Assembly: GCA_049472395.1 (NCBI GenBank)
Contig: JBLIRR010000020.1
Coordinates: forward strand, 1 to 64,000
DNA from: JBLIRR01 sp049472395
Lineage (GTDB): Bacteria; SZUA-182; DTGQ01; JBLIRR01
Direction of reading: 5' to 3'
Length of the DNA: 64,000 bases
Positions 52,944 to 62,236 of the stretch are shown one piece after another. The translations under genes and the position numbers were made by a program. The notes beneath the pieces are model-generated. The model saw nothing but the letters and a program-made list of their open reading frames with translations. It ran no database searches and was not told where the DNA came from. How positions within the stretch are numbered: the first letter of the stretch is position 1; each line of letters opens with the position of its first letter.

Positions 52944-53183
52944 AATTTAACTCCTTTAATTGAAAGTAATAATATTATTTCCTCATATACTAATCTTTCT
53001 AATTAATTATTATCACTAATTTTCGATGTGTGCAAAGAAAAAATTAAAAAAGCCCAAATTATACCCTTATGGGGTATAATGAAGCCCGCCTTTCAAGAAG
53101 TAGATACCCGCGGGTGTAAGCCGTGGGTATCTACTTACCTAATTTGCCTCCTCATTCTTGAGGCAAATTATGATTTACCGTTA
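52944..53183. other. intergenic hairpin-rich region
   Basis: Holds the promoter of the leftward gene at 52593 and three consecutive hairpins (53058-53169). No gene seen. Confidence 0.5.
53058..53169. repeat. three consecutive perfect hairpins, possible IS200/IS605-type end
   Basis: Stems: ATTATACCC (53058-53066)/GGGTATAAT (53072-53080); AAGTAGATACCC (53098-53109)/GGGTATCTACTT (53125-53136); AATTTGCCTC (53141-53150)/GAGGCAAATT (53160-53169). Clusters of subterminal hairpins mark IS200/IS605 ends, and GAAGCCCGCCTTTCAAG resembles the flank after TnpB genes. No transposase is nearby. Confidence 0.45.
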
Positions 53184-53312
53184 TCATAGTAATGGAAGCC
53201 CGAAGGCCTGGGCAGCCGTTACCAATGATCCCGGAGTCACACCCAGCCCATACCCATATGCAAGCAGATAATAGATATTTGCAAGATCAAATAGATAGGT
53301 GGCTTTGACTTT
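53184..53312 (-). pseudogene. C-terminal remnant of the short secreted family
   Basis: Reads KATYLFDLANIYYLLAYGYG and ends QAFGLPLL then stop, like the GLPPL ends of the paralogues at 50714 and 51486. It has no start codon and lies in the same frame directly after the kinase stop at 53313. Confidence 0.4.
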
Positions 53313-55181
53313 TTATTTTGATTTCGGGAGCGTAATAATGAACTGTGTTCCTTTACCGGATATGCTTTCAACCCGGATATTTCCCCCATGTTCATTAATA
53401 ATCTCTTTAATTATGGAAAGGCCCAGGCCAGTCCCTTTTTCCGTGATGGCAATATTTCCTTTTTTAATATATGAAAATTTTTGAAAAACCTTATTGATAT
53501 CCTCGGGAGCAATGCCTATACCGGTGTCGGCGACACAACACTCTATCTCATCTTCTTTTTCAATAGCGCTTATCTCTATAGAACCTTTGGGAGTGAATTT
53601 AACCGCATTACTTATCAGATTTATAAACACCCTTAATATGTAATCCTCGTTAGCCAATATCTTAAATTCATCCCCTTTAAAGACGGTTTTTAGTTCTAGC
53701 CCTTTTTCCAAAGATTTATGTTGAAAATATGATGCCCCTGAATTAATAACATTTTTAAGGTCTATAACAGTTTTTTCCGTTCTGAGAAAGCCTGATTCGA
53801 TTTTTGATAAATCCAATATATCATTGACTATTTTTAATAAAAAATCACTACTCTTCTGTGCTATTTCGATAAATTTCCTTACTTCATCCATGTCCTTGTT
53901 ATCAATGGCCTCTTTTGCCACAGAAAAGGACAGTATCATAACAGACAAAGGATTACGCAACTCATGCGACACGATACTTACTATCTCATCTTTGCTGCGG
54001 GATATTTTTTCCTTTTTTTCAATCTCTTGCTGTAACAATGTCTTATCAACCATAAGCTCACTGAGATTTTTTGTCATATCATTAAAGCATTCCATAAGGT
54101 GCGCTATTTCGCCATTATGTTTATAAGTGATCCGTCTCGTAAAGTCACCTCTGGTAATGTTTTGCACACTATCTTTTAATTCTTCTATAGGTAAAATCAA
54201 TCTGTCCAATAAAAAATATATGGATAAAGCCCCTGTGAATAGAATCCCTATTAATATCAGCCCCATAAAAGGATAAAGATTGTAAATATCCTGAAACAGT
54301 TCATCTTTATCGATCTTCGCGATGAATTTCCACCCCGTGATCCCAACAGTTGAATAGCCAGCCAGCGTTTTGTTCCCTTCGTAATCCTTACCTGTGATTA
54401 CTCCGGATGGAAGATCAAAATTCACAATTTTTAAACCTATATATCCTTGTGTGTCCTCGGTTAAAGGAATCTTTGTCAGCACATCTTCACTATTCTCCAA
54501 CAGCCCCATATATAATGTTCCATCCTTTGATCGATAGACTAATAAATTTTCAGCAGTTTTCCCCAAGCGAGATGAGTCTCTTAATACATTCAATATTTTG
54601 TAACAATTCATAACCATGCGTACTGAGCCTATTTTTTTCATAGTTTTGTCGGGATGAAACACAGGTGCACACACATCATAAAATAGCAGGCCAGTTTTTA
54701 AGTAAGGCTCGCTAATATGATATTCTTTTTCTCCTCCAAGATATTCATGTTCCCTCCCATACTTTCCTATAGTATCAAGATCAGAAGATATTACTGTTTT
54801 TCCATTAGGATCAATGAGGTCTATCCTGTCTGCCGAAGGCACTATATCCGTGATATCTTCCAATATATCAGCAATCCTTTCCCATGAACGGCGGCTCTCA
54901 AAACTGCCACCAGTTCCCGATGATAGATATTCCTGCAATAGTGCCCTCATAGCTATTAATTTTGCCTGTTCAATGTCTTCTTCTATAATATTCTGAATAT
55001 GGTCCTTTCTTGAATCCGCATAGCTTTCAATATCCGAATAGATCCTCTGTGTTAATATATTCATAACAACACAAAATACACCAATGAACATAACACATAT
55101 GAGAAGAAATATCCCTGCGAGCACTGATAATATTTTGGTTTTGATGGATAGTTTGGATTTAGCTCTATATTTTTTTACCAT
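53313..55181 (-). CDS. membrane-bound sensor histidine kinase
   Basis: 622 residues. TM1 (about 16-38), an extracytoplasmic Cache-like sensor domain (about 40-300; IDLIDPNGKTVISSDLDTIG, GITGWKFIAKI), TM2 (about 308-330), HAMP (LPIEELKDSVQNITRGDF), HisKA with the phospho-His in VSHELRNPLSVM (about 407), and HATPase with N box LISNAVKFTP, G1 DTGIGI and G2 GTGLGLS. No response-regulator gene adjoins it, so it is an orphan kinase. The start at 55181 follows AAGGAGAGGG. A palindrome at 55192-55206 may act on its own promoter. Confidence 0.93.
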   Translation of the reverse strand: MVKKYRAKSKLSIKTKILSVLAGIFLLICVMFIGVFCVVMNILTQRIYSDIESYADSRKDHIQNIIEEDIEQAKLIAMRALLQEYLSSGTGGSFESRRSWERIADILEDITDIVPSADRIDLIDPNGKTVISSDLDTIGKYGREHEYLGGEKEYHISEPYLKTGLLFYDVCAPVFHPDKTMKKIGSVRMVMNCYKILNVLRDSSRLGKTAENLLVYRSKDGTLYMGLLENSEDVLTKIPLTEDTQGYIGLKIVNFDLPSGVITGKDYEGNKTLAGYSTVGITGWKFIAKIDKDELFQDIYNLYPFMGLILIGILFTGALSIYFLLDRLILPIEELKDSVQNITRGDFTRRITYKHNGEIAHLMECFNDMTKNLSELMVDKTLLQQEIEKKEKISRSKDEIVSIVSHELRNPLSVMILSFSVAKEAIDNKDMDEVRKFIEIAQKSSDFLLKIVNDILDLSKIESGFLRTEKTVIDLKNVINSGASYFQHKSLEKGLELKTVFKGDEFKILANEDYILRVFINLISNAVKFTPKGSIEISAIEKEDEIECCVADTGIGIAPEDINKVFQKFSYIKKGNIAITEKGTGLGLSIIKEIINEHGGNIRVESISGKGTQFIITLPKSK

Positions 55182-55518
55182 ACCCTCTCCTTATATACCG
55201 TATATAGCAATAGCACACTTGCCATATAAAATTTTTAAAACAATACTCTATTATATGCCAAAGCACAAGTGAAAACCCAAAAATTATAAAATGTGGCAAT
55301 ATGCCCTATAATGCCATATAATGCAGGAAAAGATATCTCCTTTCAATAACTCCTATTAAAACATAATTTATTGAAAAATAAGATATTAATTATTGCTGAA
55401 CAAATCATACACCAGCGGCAAATAAAATGCATATTAATCTAATAGTGTGATGAATAATATCTTAAGCACTATGCGAATATTTAATGAGTAAAATTTAAAA
55501 GGAGGCAGGTGATATATC
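55182..55518. other. divergent intergenic region
   Basis: Between the kinase (leftward) and the Hsp20-like gene (rightward). It holds the palindrome at 55192-55206 and several ATGCC(A/T)TAATG variants around 55300-55325. AAAGGAGG precedes the Hsp20-like start. No gene seen. Confidence 0.5.
55192..55206. promoter_or_regulatory. palindrome TATATAC-C-GTATATA upstream of the kinase
   Basis: 7-bp inverted repeat around one base, 11-25 bases before the kinase start and just before its ribosome-binding site. Possible operator or short leader hairpin; no direct evidence. Confidence 0.4.
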
Positions 55519-55827
55519 ATGATTAATAAGGTGATGAATAAAATTAAGGTCACTCCTAATGTTTTTGCCTATGCTGATAAGAATTATAAAAATTTATTGA
55601 TGGAAATTACTATTCCCGGTGTCAAAGAACAGGATATACACATGAAAATAAAAGAAGATGGCTTTTCCCTTTCCGCCCCACGAGATGATGAATTCGAATA
55701 TGTAATTGATTCATCATTTTGCTATCCGGTAACTCCCTATAAGACTAAAACTAACTTTAAAGATGGGCTTTTAAAAGTTGAAGTCCCCTTTAAAAATCCC
55801 ATAAAATATAATCCATGGGAACACTAA
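55519..55827 (+). CDS. Hsp20-like small protein
   Basis: 102 residues, AAAGGAGG upstream. Core ITPNVFAYADKNYK-LLMEITIPGVKEQDIH-K-KEDGF-LSAPRDD and DGLLKVEVPF-NP correspond to an alpha-crystallin domain, nearly without N-terminal arm and with a short C-terminal tail. Divergent from the other Hsp20 at 40467. A compact chaperone or CS/p23-like scaffold. Confidence 0.8.
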   Translation: MINKVMNKIKVTPNVFAYADKNYKNLLMEITIPGVKEQDIHMKIKEDGFSLSAPRDDEFEYVIDSSFCYPVTPYKTKTNFKDGLLKVEVPFKNPIKYNPWEH

Positions 55828-56242
55828 AATCTACAAACAAAAAAATAGGGAAAAATGCCCCTTAAGTGATAAAAAAGGATTATTCACTCCAAAAAAGTTC
55901 TATTAAATAATCTTACCACTTTAGGCGACGAATTTTTAATGCACAATATTATTCAGCGTACAAACCTTAGCTTTGAATCATTAGAATATCTCCTGTCCAG
56001 GCAATGGAGAGGATATCTTATAACGGACTCAGTATTTATCTCGGCTTTTAAGCACTTTGACCACATTGCCATATTTTCATAAACCGGCACAAAAGAAATG
56101 CCTAAAATCAGAATTACTGATAAAAATTTTAAGCTCTCGACAAATTTTACGCCAAATGATATTGGAGAGCAAATTGTGTAATAATAATATGAAATGGAAT
56201 GTATACAAGGGATGTGAGGAAAAATAAAAGGATGAGGTATGA
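55828..56242. other. intergenic region
   Basis: AT-rich. A 47-codon frame from about 55939 (MHNIIQRTNLSFESLEYLLS) is too short and unsupported by a ribosome-binding site to be called. No clear element otherwise. Confidence 0.4.
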
Positions 56243-56674
56243 ATGATTCCGATCACGATAAGTACACAGCCGGATGATCTGACGTGCGGACCTACGAGTC
56301 TCCATGCGGTGTATAACTATTATAATGATATCATTTCCCTTGATAAGGTTATAAAGGAAGTTGCCTATCTTGAAGAGGGAGGGACTTTAGGGGTTTTATT
56401 GGGCTCACACGCCTTGAAGCGGGTGTATAGGGCAATGATCTATACCTATTATTTGAAGGTCATTGATCCGACATGGTTTTCGATGGATAGAGCCGTCATG
56501 ATTGAAAAATTAAAAATGCAATTACATTATAAAAAAGGAAAAAAATTTTACTATTCTGTCCGGGTAGAAAGGTTGCTGAATTCTATTTTATTAGGCATCG
56601 TGACCTACGATGCCAATTTGCTTATTATTGAACCAAAGAGCACTCACTATGCGAAACCTTATCGTAGTAAATAA
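56243..56674 (+). CDS. C39-like peptidase with internal deletion
   Basis: 143 residues. The N-terminal half matches the C39-like proteins paired with ATP-grasp/GCS2 ligases: QPDDLTCGPTSLHAVYNYYN (catalytic Cys), EVAYLEEGGTLGVLLGSHAL, YRAMIYTYYLKVIDPTWF, and MIEKLKMQLHYKKGKKF. The sequence then jumps directly to YYSVRVERLLNSILLGIVTYDANLLII, which in relatives (about 200-230 residues) is the C-terminal end. The missing middle normally holds the catalytic His (GHFVVL type). The protein keeps its frame but should lack peptidase activity. It overlaps the next start by 26 bases. Family assignment is from memory of this cluster. Confidence 0.7.
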   Translation: MIPITISTQPDDLTCGPTSLHAVYNYYNDIISLDKVIKEVAYLEEGGTLGVLLGSHALKRVYRAMIYTYYLKVIDPTWFSMDRAVMIEKLKMQLHYKKGKKFYYSVRVERLLNSILLGIVTYDANLLIIEPKSTHYAKPYRSK

Positions 56675-57143
56675 CTTAAAGTACTGGAACATATCTATTG
56701 AAAATGTGGAGATTGTGTCGGTCAAATCCTATTTACTGGATCCAGCCTATGCCGAAATACGTAATGCACGGATATTCAACCTGTGCAAGTCATACAAATA
56801 TCAATCAACCGGATATTACGTATCACTGCTTGCAGAGGGGCGGGGGCACCGCGCATTTCCAAGTATCACGGTTATTCAAGATTTTGCATCTCAAACCATT
56901 GTGAGAGCTATGTCTGATGAAATTGACGAATTGATCCAAAAATGTCTCTCGAAATTAAAATCCAAGGAATTTGTCCTGAGTATTTATTTTGGAAAAAACA
57001 TTGCAAAGCAATATACCAAATTGAGCCAAAATTTATACAATCTTTTTCAGTCCCCCTTTTTAAGGGCTCATTTTATTTTTTCCAAAAAATGGACCCTCTG
57101 CTACACCTTTTTCAAGGCTACGGCGTTGAGCTTGAATATATGA
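56649..57143 (+). CDS. truncated RimK-like ATP-grasp protein (N-terminal domain only)
   Basis: 164 residues from ATG 56649 (MRNLIVVNNLKYW). Residues 1-140 match the N-terminal part of cluster-associated RimK-family proteins: IFNLCKSYKYQSTGYYVSLL-EGRGHRAFPS, VRAMSDEIDELIQ, SIYFGKN, LYNLFQSPFLRAHF. The ATP-grasp catalytic domain (normally to ~480 residues) is absent: after KKW the frame runs into the start of the GCS2 gene and stops. Deletion of most of the gene explains both this end and the missing leader of the following gene. Without the ATP-grasp it cannot be a ligase. Confidence 0.7.
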   Translation: MRNLIVVNNLKYWNISIENVEIVSVKSYLLDPAYAEIRNARIFNLCKSYKYQSTGYYVSLLAEGRGHRAFPSITVIQDFASQTIVRAMSDEIDELIQKCLSKLKSKEFVLSIYFGKNIAKQYTKLSQNLYNLFQSPFLRAHFIFSKKWTLCYTFFKATALSLNI

Positions 57144-58327
57144 TTGTTCATAAGGAAGATCTCAAGGTCTTTCCCATTGCGGACCGTATCTTATATAGTA
57201 AGGCAGGAGCGTATGTATCGGAGATCGAAATGGGGCAGATCGCGTGGTCAAATGAATTGGCGTTGCATGTGATAGAACTCAAGACCAATGGGCCGGCAAA
57301 GACCTTGGAGCACCTTCCTGACTTGTTCGATGAGCAGGTACGTGCGATCAATCACATAGTAAAAACCTATGGCACTCGATTACTGCCGACAGGGGCTCAT
57401 CCAATGATGCTTCCTGATGAGGAGACCATACTCTGGCCTTATGAAGATAATCCCATTTATGCGGCATATAACCGGATATTCGATTGCAGGGGCCATGGGT
57501 GGTCCAATCTGCAGAGCACCCACCTTAATCTGCCTTTTGCAAATGACGAGGAATTCGGAAGACTTCATGCCGCGGTAAGGTTGATTTTACCACTCATTCC
57601 GGCTTTAAGCGCAAGCACTCCCATATTGGATGGAAGAGCCACGGGATTTTTGGATACACGATTATACCAGTATATATACAATCAGAAAAGGATTCCCTCA
57701 ATTACAGGTAAAATTATACCTGAGAGAATCTTTACACAGCGAGATTATGAAGAAGATATTTTTCCCAGGATGTATGCAGATATTGCCCCTTATGATCAGG
57801 AAGGGATACTGCAATATGAGTGGCTCAATTCAAGAGGAGCTATTCCTCGATTTTCCCGAAACAGTATAGAAATCCGCCTCATTGACATTCAGGAGTGCCC
57901 TTTTGCGGACTGTGCCATAATCGCCACTATTGTGGCTACCCTAAAAGCGATAATCGCGGAAAGATGGCTTTCTTTTGAAAGACAGAAAGCATGGCCTGAG
58001 GAGAGGCTCGCCGCGCTCCTTCACAAGATGATCGAAAGGGGTGAAGAGGCAGTGATTGATGACAGGGAATTTCTTTTAACATTCGGCCTGGACGCATACT
58101 CATGTCATGGAAAAGAATTATGGAAACATATTATTGACAATGTGTTATCTGAAGATGAAAGAAAGAGCACTCTGTTAAAAATTCCTCTGACAGTGATACT
58201 CCAACGAGGAACATTGGCAACTCGAATCTTAAATGCCCTGGGGAAGAACTTCTCCAAAGAAGATATTCTGCGTGTTTACCGCCGGCTCGGGGACTGTGTG
58301 GAAAGTGGGCAGATGTTTTTGGATTAG
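57089..58327 (+). CDS. glutamate-cysteine ligase family 2 (GCS2) carboxylate-amine ligase
   Basis: The start at 57089 (MDPLLHLFQGYGVELEYMIV) is chosen because the FxGxxxELEYMIV start is the known N-terminus of the family; an upstream frame to 56942 reads nonsense and lies over the ATP-grasp remnant. 412 residues, including HGWSNLQSTHLNLPFANDEE, LLPTGAHPMMLPDEETILWP and the SRNSIEIRLIDIQECPFAD active-site region. ATP-dependent peptide-bond formation on a carboxylate. No ribosome-binding site is seen at 57089, so translation may depend on coupling to the upstream frame. The enzyme itself looks complete. Confidence 0.85.
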   Translation: MDPLLHLFQGYGVELEYMIVHKEDLKVFPIADRILYSKAGAYVSEIEMGQIAWSNELALHVIELKTNGPAKTLEHLPDLFDEQVRAINHIVKTYGTRLLPTGAHPMMLPDEETILWPYEDNPIYAAYNRIFDCRGHGWSNLQSTHLNLPFANDEEFGRLHAAVRLILPLIPALSASTPILDGRATGFLDTRLYQYIYNQKRIPSITGKIIPERIFTQRDYEEDIFPRMYADIAPYDQEGILQYEWLNSRGAIPRFSRNSIEIRLIDIQECPFADCAIIATIVATLKAIIAERWLSFERQKAWPEERLAALLHKMIERGEEAVIDDREFLLTFGLDAYSCHGKELWKHIIDNVLSEDERKSTLLKIPLTVILQRGTLATRILNALGKNFSKEDILRVYRRLGDCVESGQMFLD

Positions 58328-58330
58328 GCA

Positions 58331-59035
58331 ATGGTTAAAATTGTAGCGACATGCGAACATGCGACCAACAAGATTCCGGATGAATACCAGCACCTTTTTA
58401 TGAAATATGGCGATGTTCTGGAATCACACAAAGGTTATGACATCGGAGCAGCCAAACTTTTCACAATAATATCATCAACTATCGCTGACTATCATCTTTC
58501 CGCTGAGGTAAGCCGGCTTCTGGTCGATGTGAACCGTTCCCTGGGACATGGAGAATTATTCTCCTTTATTACCAAATCCCTGTCTGATACTGCCAAGGAG
58601 AAGATAATAAAGCGCTACTATCTTCCGTATCGCAATAAAATAGAGGATAAAATTCAAGAATATGTTATTATGGATGCTGTGGTTATTCATCTGTCCATTC
58701 ATACCTTTACCCCTGTGCTGAACAACAAAGTCCGAAAGGCTGATATTGGCCTTCTCTATGACCCCAGGCGAAAAGGGGAGAAACTTCTCTGTACACAGAT
58801 GAAACACCGATTATCCGATCCGCACATTAAAGTCCATCTAAATTATCCTTATCGCGGCACATCCGATGGCCTCACCTCTTATTTTCGAAAAAAATTTGAC
58901 GAGGAGCACTATGTGGGAATCGAAATAGAGATCAACCAGAAATTTTGCTGGGATAAAGAAAAATGGGGGCAATTACAATACCATATCCTTCAGGGTTTAA
59001 GAAGTTGCGTAACAAAAAGTCTAATTCAAAATTAA
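58331..59035 (+). CDS. N-formylglutamate amidohydrolase family protein
   Basis: 234 residues, ATG three bases after the previous stop. ATCEHATNKIPDEYQ, SAEVSRLLVDVNRSLGH, VIHLSIHTFTPVLNN, DIGLLYDPRR and VHLNYPYRGTSDGLTSYFRK contain the His and Glu metal-binding pattern of the FGase family. In this neighbourhood these enzymes sit with C39, ATP-grasp and GCS2 genes, so the whole set probably makes and trims amino-acid conjugates. The substrate is not established. Confidence 0.85.
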   Translation: MVKIVATCEHATNKIPDEYQHLFMKYGDVLESHKGYDIGAAKLFTIISSTIADYHLSAEVSRLLVDVNRSLGHGELFSFITKSLSDTAKEKIIKRYYLPYRNKIEDKIQEYVIMDAVVIHLSIHTFTPVLNNKVRKADIGLLYDPRRKGEKLLCTQMKHRLSDPHIKVHLNYPYRGTSDGLTSYFRKKFDEEHYVGIEIEINQKFCWDKEKWGQLQYHILQGLRSCVTKSLIQN

Positions 59036-59040
59036 AATTT

Positions 59041-59068
59041 TTTAATTATATTTTAATAATTCATTAAT
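59041..59068 (+). promoter_or_regulatory. three (T/A)TTAAT repeats at 11-bp spacing
   Basis: TTTAAT at 59041 and 59052, ATTAAT at 59063. Nearly identical in context to 62209-62236. It faces right but is followed by the 3' end of a leftward decayed gene, so its gene may have been lost. Confidence 0.5.
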
Positions 59069-59086
59069 ATATATTATATATATTTA

Positions 59087-60605
59087 TTAAATAATATACA
59101 AGTGAAAATTGTATTTTATGGCAATCATTTTGAGCAAGGCATGGGCGATTGAAAGGGAACCCGCCCATGGATAATGCCGCAGGTTCCATCTGTGAGAAAG
59201 ATCGTTAATGAAATGAATCGTCTCTAATGCCTCTCCATATGTCTCGGTGGGAAATCCGGTAAAACACATAACCTCTACCCCGATATTTGCCGATGCCGCA
59301 TTCCTTATCGCCTCCCTCATTTCATGAACCTGTATTCCCTTATCTATCCGCCTGAGTATGCGGGGTGAGGCGGATTCAATTTCAAAGGTCACACATAAGG
59401 CTCCACCCTCAGCCATCTTCCGGCAATTTTTGGGATTTAATAATCGCTCCGGTCTCATATCTGTAGCCCAGCGAATATCAAACTGCCTTTTTTTAATTTC
59501 CACCCCAATTTCTGTGGCGAAGAGAGGGGCTATGGTGTCCACAGAAAAATAGAATATCCTTGTGGAATATTTTTCAGCCAATGCAGCAAGATGCGCCACG
59601 ACCTGTTCAACCCGTCTTTCCTTGTAAGGGGCCGTTCTTTGCGTGGAGAGGCCATAGTGACAGAATGCACATTTCCCCCAGTAACATCCACGGGCCGGAT
59701 CATAGGGAAGAACCAGCGATGGAGAAAGATATGATCCCAAGGGCATCCCGTCAAAATCCGGCGTGGGAAGATTGCATAAGTCCGAGACAAGATCTCCCCG
59801 AATAATGCCTGTGATCCTTTCCCCCTTGTCTATTTGATACGCAAGTCTCAATAAGGCTTTCTCTCCTTCAAAGATAACAGCCGAATGGAAAGGGCCGAGA
59901 GCCGAAGAGATATCTGACGGATTAATGCGAACCAAAAACTGGGAAATAGCAGGGCCGCCAATGGTGATATGGATCTTCGGTAAGGCTTTTCGCAGAATAT
60001 ATCCCAGCGAATAAGAGGGTTGGAGTTGACCTGGGAACACTGTAGAGATCCCAATAAGCCTGATATCCTCAGCTCTCAAATATTCAACCAAATGATCTGA
60101 AAAATAGTCATAAAAGGGATTGCGGTCTGGCTGCGCATCTCTTCGGATAGTATCATTGGTTAGCAATGAAAACAATGTGCGGTAGGAAGTGAAATCCATC
60201 CGAGTTTGGCTGTATGCACCGCTTATAACATTCATCGCTGCTTCAACCGTAATATTCACGAAAGTCATAAAATCTCTCTCCGGACCGATCCCGCAGAATA
60301 CTAAGGGCTCCTTCGATAGCATCCGGAACAGACTCCACATATCCACTTGCCTTCCAAAGTTGCGCATAGATAAGCTGCTCATAGTGATCGAGCGCCTTTT
60401 GTTCTTCAAAATACTTGATTCTCCCTATCAGAGGCCTCCTGAAGCCCTTTAATGAGTCCTTTGTAAAAAATTTCATATGCCCCGATGTTGCATCTATACA
60501 TAGGACTTCGATGCCATGGGATCGCAGATAGGCAGCCAGTGTGGGCAATGAAAGATAGGGGGCTGTAGGATCGCTGGTGGGTGGAAAAATCAAACACACC
60601 TTCAT
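59087..60605 (-). pseudogene. decayed B12-binding radical SAM enzyme
   Basis: The N-terminal frame (60605 down to about 60250) reads MKVCLIFPPTSDPTAPYLSLPTLAAYLRSHG..., the cobalamin-binding-like start of such proteins, and ends FREYYG stop. The second frame continues VEAAMNVISGAYSQ and holds GISTVFPGQLQP, the iron-sulfur motif ARGCYWGKCAFCHYG, EIESASPRILRRIDKG and MCFTGFPTETYGEAL. A single frameshift near 60250 separates them. The end (LLKMIAIKYNFHLYII) is not the family C-terminus and is probably a deletion junction near 59087. Substrate unknown. Confidence 0.8.
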
Positions 60606-60808
60606 GGTCTTATGGATAATGAGAATTGCTGAGGTTTATTAATATCTAGAAAAGACTTACCTGCCCCTTAGTCAACAAGAAGGTGCGATAATAGCAAGGT
60701 GCAGATATAAAGTTACAAAATCCCGGTTCTTCCTCCCGTAAGATTATATTTGAGAGCATCGTATATAATTAATCCAGGTACTACTTTTAATTTTGTGAAA
60801 AGAAATTT

Positions 60809-61117
60809 ATGCTAAAAAGCATGGCAGACCATAAGATTGTTATTACCATTATATTTATTCTGGCCTCAGCCTTCACTATTTATTTAATATTAAGAAGGCC
60901 TTTTCTCTATATCCGGTTAGGCATTCGCCATTGTAAAATTGAGACCTATTTTAATATGTTAAACTTCCTATTTCTGGCAATCTCATCTTTTCCCTTATCT
61001 TTCATAAAGACATTGGGAATAAAATTCAAGAAGCACTCATCAAATTACCACCTCAGTGGGGATGGAGACTTGAGCAATGGACAAAAGATCTCTATTCAAG
61101 AGAACCAGAGGGGGTAA
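60809..61117 (+). CDS. hypothetical membrane protein fragment
   Basis: 102 codons. A strong hydrophobic helix (VITIIFILASAFTIYLILRR) is followed by PFLYIRLGIRHCKIETYF, a pattern seen at starts of some membrane proteins, and a second hydrophobic stretch. After LGIKF the sequence becomes poor, while another frame (about 61010-61196; PPQWGWRLEQWTKDLYSREP) reads better. A frameshift is likely. No family named. Confidence 0.4.
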   Translation: MLKSMADHKIVITIIFILASAFTIYLILRRPFLYIRLGIRHCKIETYFNMLNFLFLAISSFPLSFIKTLGIKFKKHSSNYHLSGDGDLSNGQKISIQENQRG

Positions 61118-61169
61118 TTCTAGACATTTATCATTTAGATAACCAACTGGAAAAACGTGGAGGGAGATT

Positions 61170-61505
61170 TTGTACGCTTTACATTCACGCTCTGTAAAAT
61201 ATCACATAAACGCAAAGGATGCTATCACCGATAAAGAACTGACCCACTTTGCCTATTTATATGGACCCAGTCCTAAGTTGCATGTTTTTAGTTATAATGA
61301 AATAACTCCACCGATTTATGAACCCTTATTTCTAGCCGTAGCAGAGATTGTGGGTAGTGTGGAAAACTCGCCAAAAGTTATCTATGTAGGAATAAGGAAC
61401 CAAGAGTTTTCCAAGCAGCTGGGGATAAGTCCTCAGGAATTGAGATTGGTGCCCATAGCTGTCAGGTGGACTTATCCACAACTGCGGCACTATCCACAAT
61501 TTTAG
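61170..61505 (+). CDS. hypothetical protein, possibly part of a broken gene
   Basis: The frame starts with a TTG and no clear ribosome-binding site. 111 codons with protein-like stretches (DAITDKELTHFAYLYGPSPK, YEPLFLAVAEIVGSVENSPK). It may belong with the preceding fragment or be a separate small gene. Not recognised. Confidence 0.35.
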   Translation: MYALHSRSVKYHINAKDAITDKELTHFAYLYGPSPKLHVFSYNEITPPIYEPLFLAVAEIVGSVENSPKVIYVGIRNQEFSKQLGISPQELRLVPIAVRWTYPQLRHYPQF

Positions 61506-61656
61506 TTCTCGGGTATTTGGTGGTATCTCCCAATTATAAAACAATACCTTAATAGGGATCTATTTAGAAATTAAAAAAAGCCAAAAAATATTAAGAAAGA
61601 TCTGTAACTTATTGATTTTAAAGAATGTAATTAATTTATTCAATTGCTAAAATTTT

Positions 61657-61678
61657 AAAGTTGCAACGCTGCAACTTT
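61657..61678. terminator. 9-bp hairpin, possible weak terminator
   Basis: AAAGTTGCA, loop ACGC, TGCAACTTT. On the minus strand it is followed by TTTAAAATTTT. Could end leftward transcription, but no gene is clearly served. Confidence 0.3.
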
Positions 61679-62208
61679 TACCTTGAAATTAATTATGAAG
61701 ATTATAATACACTTAATATATACTTTTGTCAATTTCTAAAACTAATTTTATCAAGTAGATTTTCCATGCGGTGGGTCTGAAAATAGATGCCTAATTTTTT
61801 TTAAACACCGATTAAAAGGGTTCCATTTTCGTCGGTAGGTGGGTCCATTTTTTACCGGTGATAGCACGCAAAGGATCATATAAAAGCCCTCATAATTTCA
61901 AAATCATTTATTACAAAAACAGGGTGGTATTGGGTGGTCTTTAATGCACGTAAGCATCGAATTCAAATGGCCGTGGTTTTTTCTTCACATAAAAGCAATG
62001 TCTCTTTTCTTCCGAATATGGATATCCTCAAAGGATGGATCAATGAGGGCGCGCATTTCACTATTGAACAATGGTGGAAAAGGAAAGCATATCCTCACTC
62101 TTCTGTATGTAAAATGCCACAATGGGTCAATTCCTTTGACGGAATTACCATTGATAAAACCTTGTGCCCATCTTTATGCACAATTCAGAATCAAGATTAT
62201 TAATATTT

Positions 62209-62236
62209 TTTAATTATATTTTAATCATTCTTTAAT
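62209..62236 (+). promoter_or_regulatory. three TTTAAT repeats at exact 11-bp spacing
   Basis: TTTAAT at 62209, 62220 and 62231, ending 64 bases before ATG 62301. Candidate binding sites for an OmpR/PhoB-type regulator of the downstream gene. Confidence 0.55.

Noticed and set aside
61934..62213. Two overlapping 89-codon frames
   Set aside because: Neither has a convincing start or protein-like pattern; both lie in the AT-rich leader of the gene at 62301.
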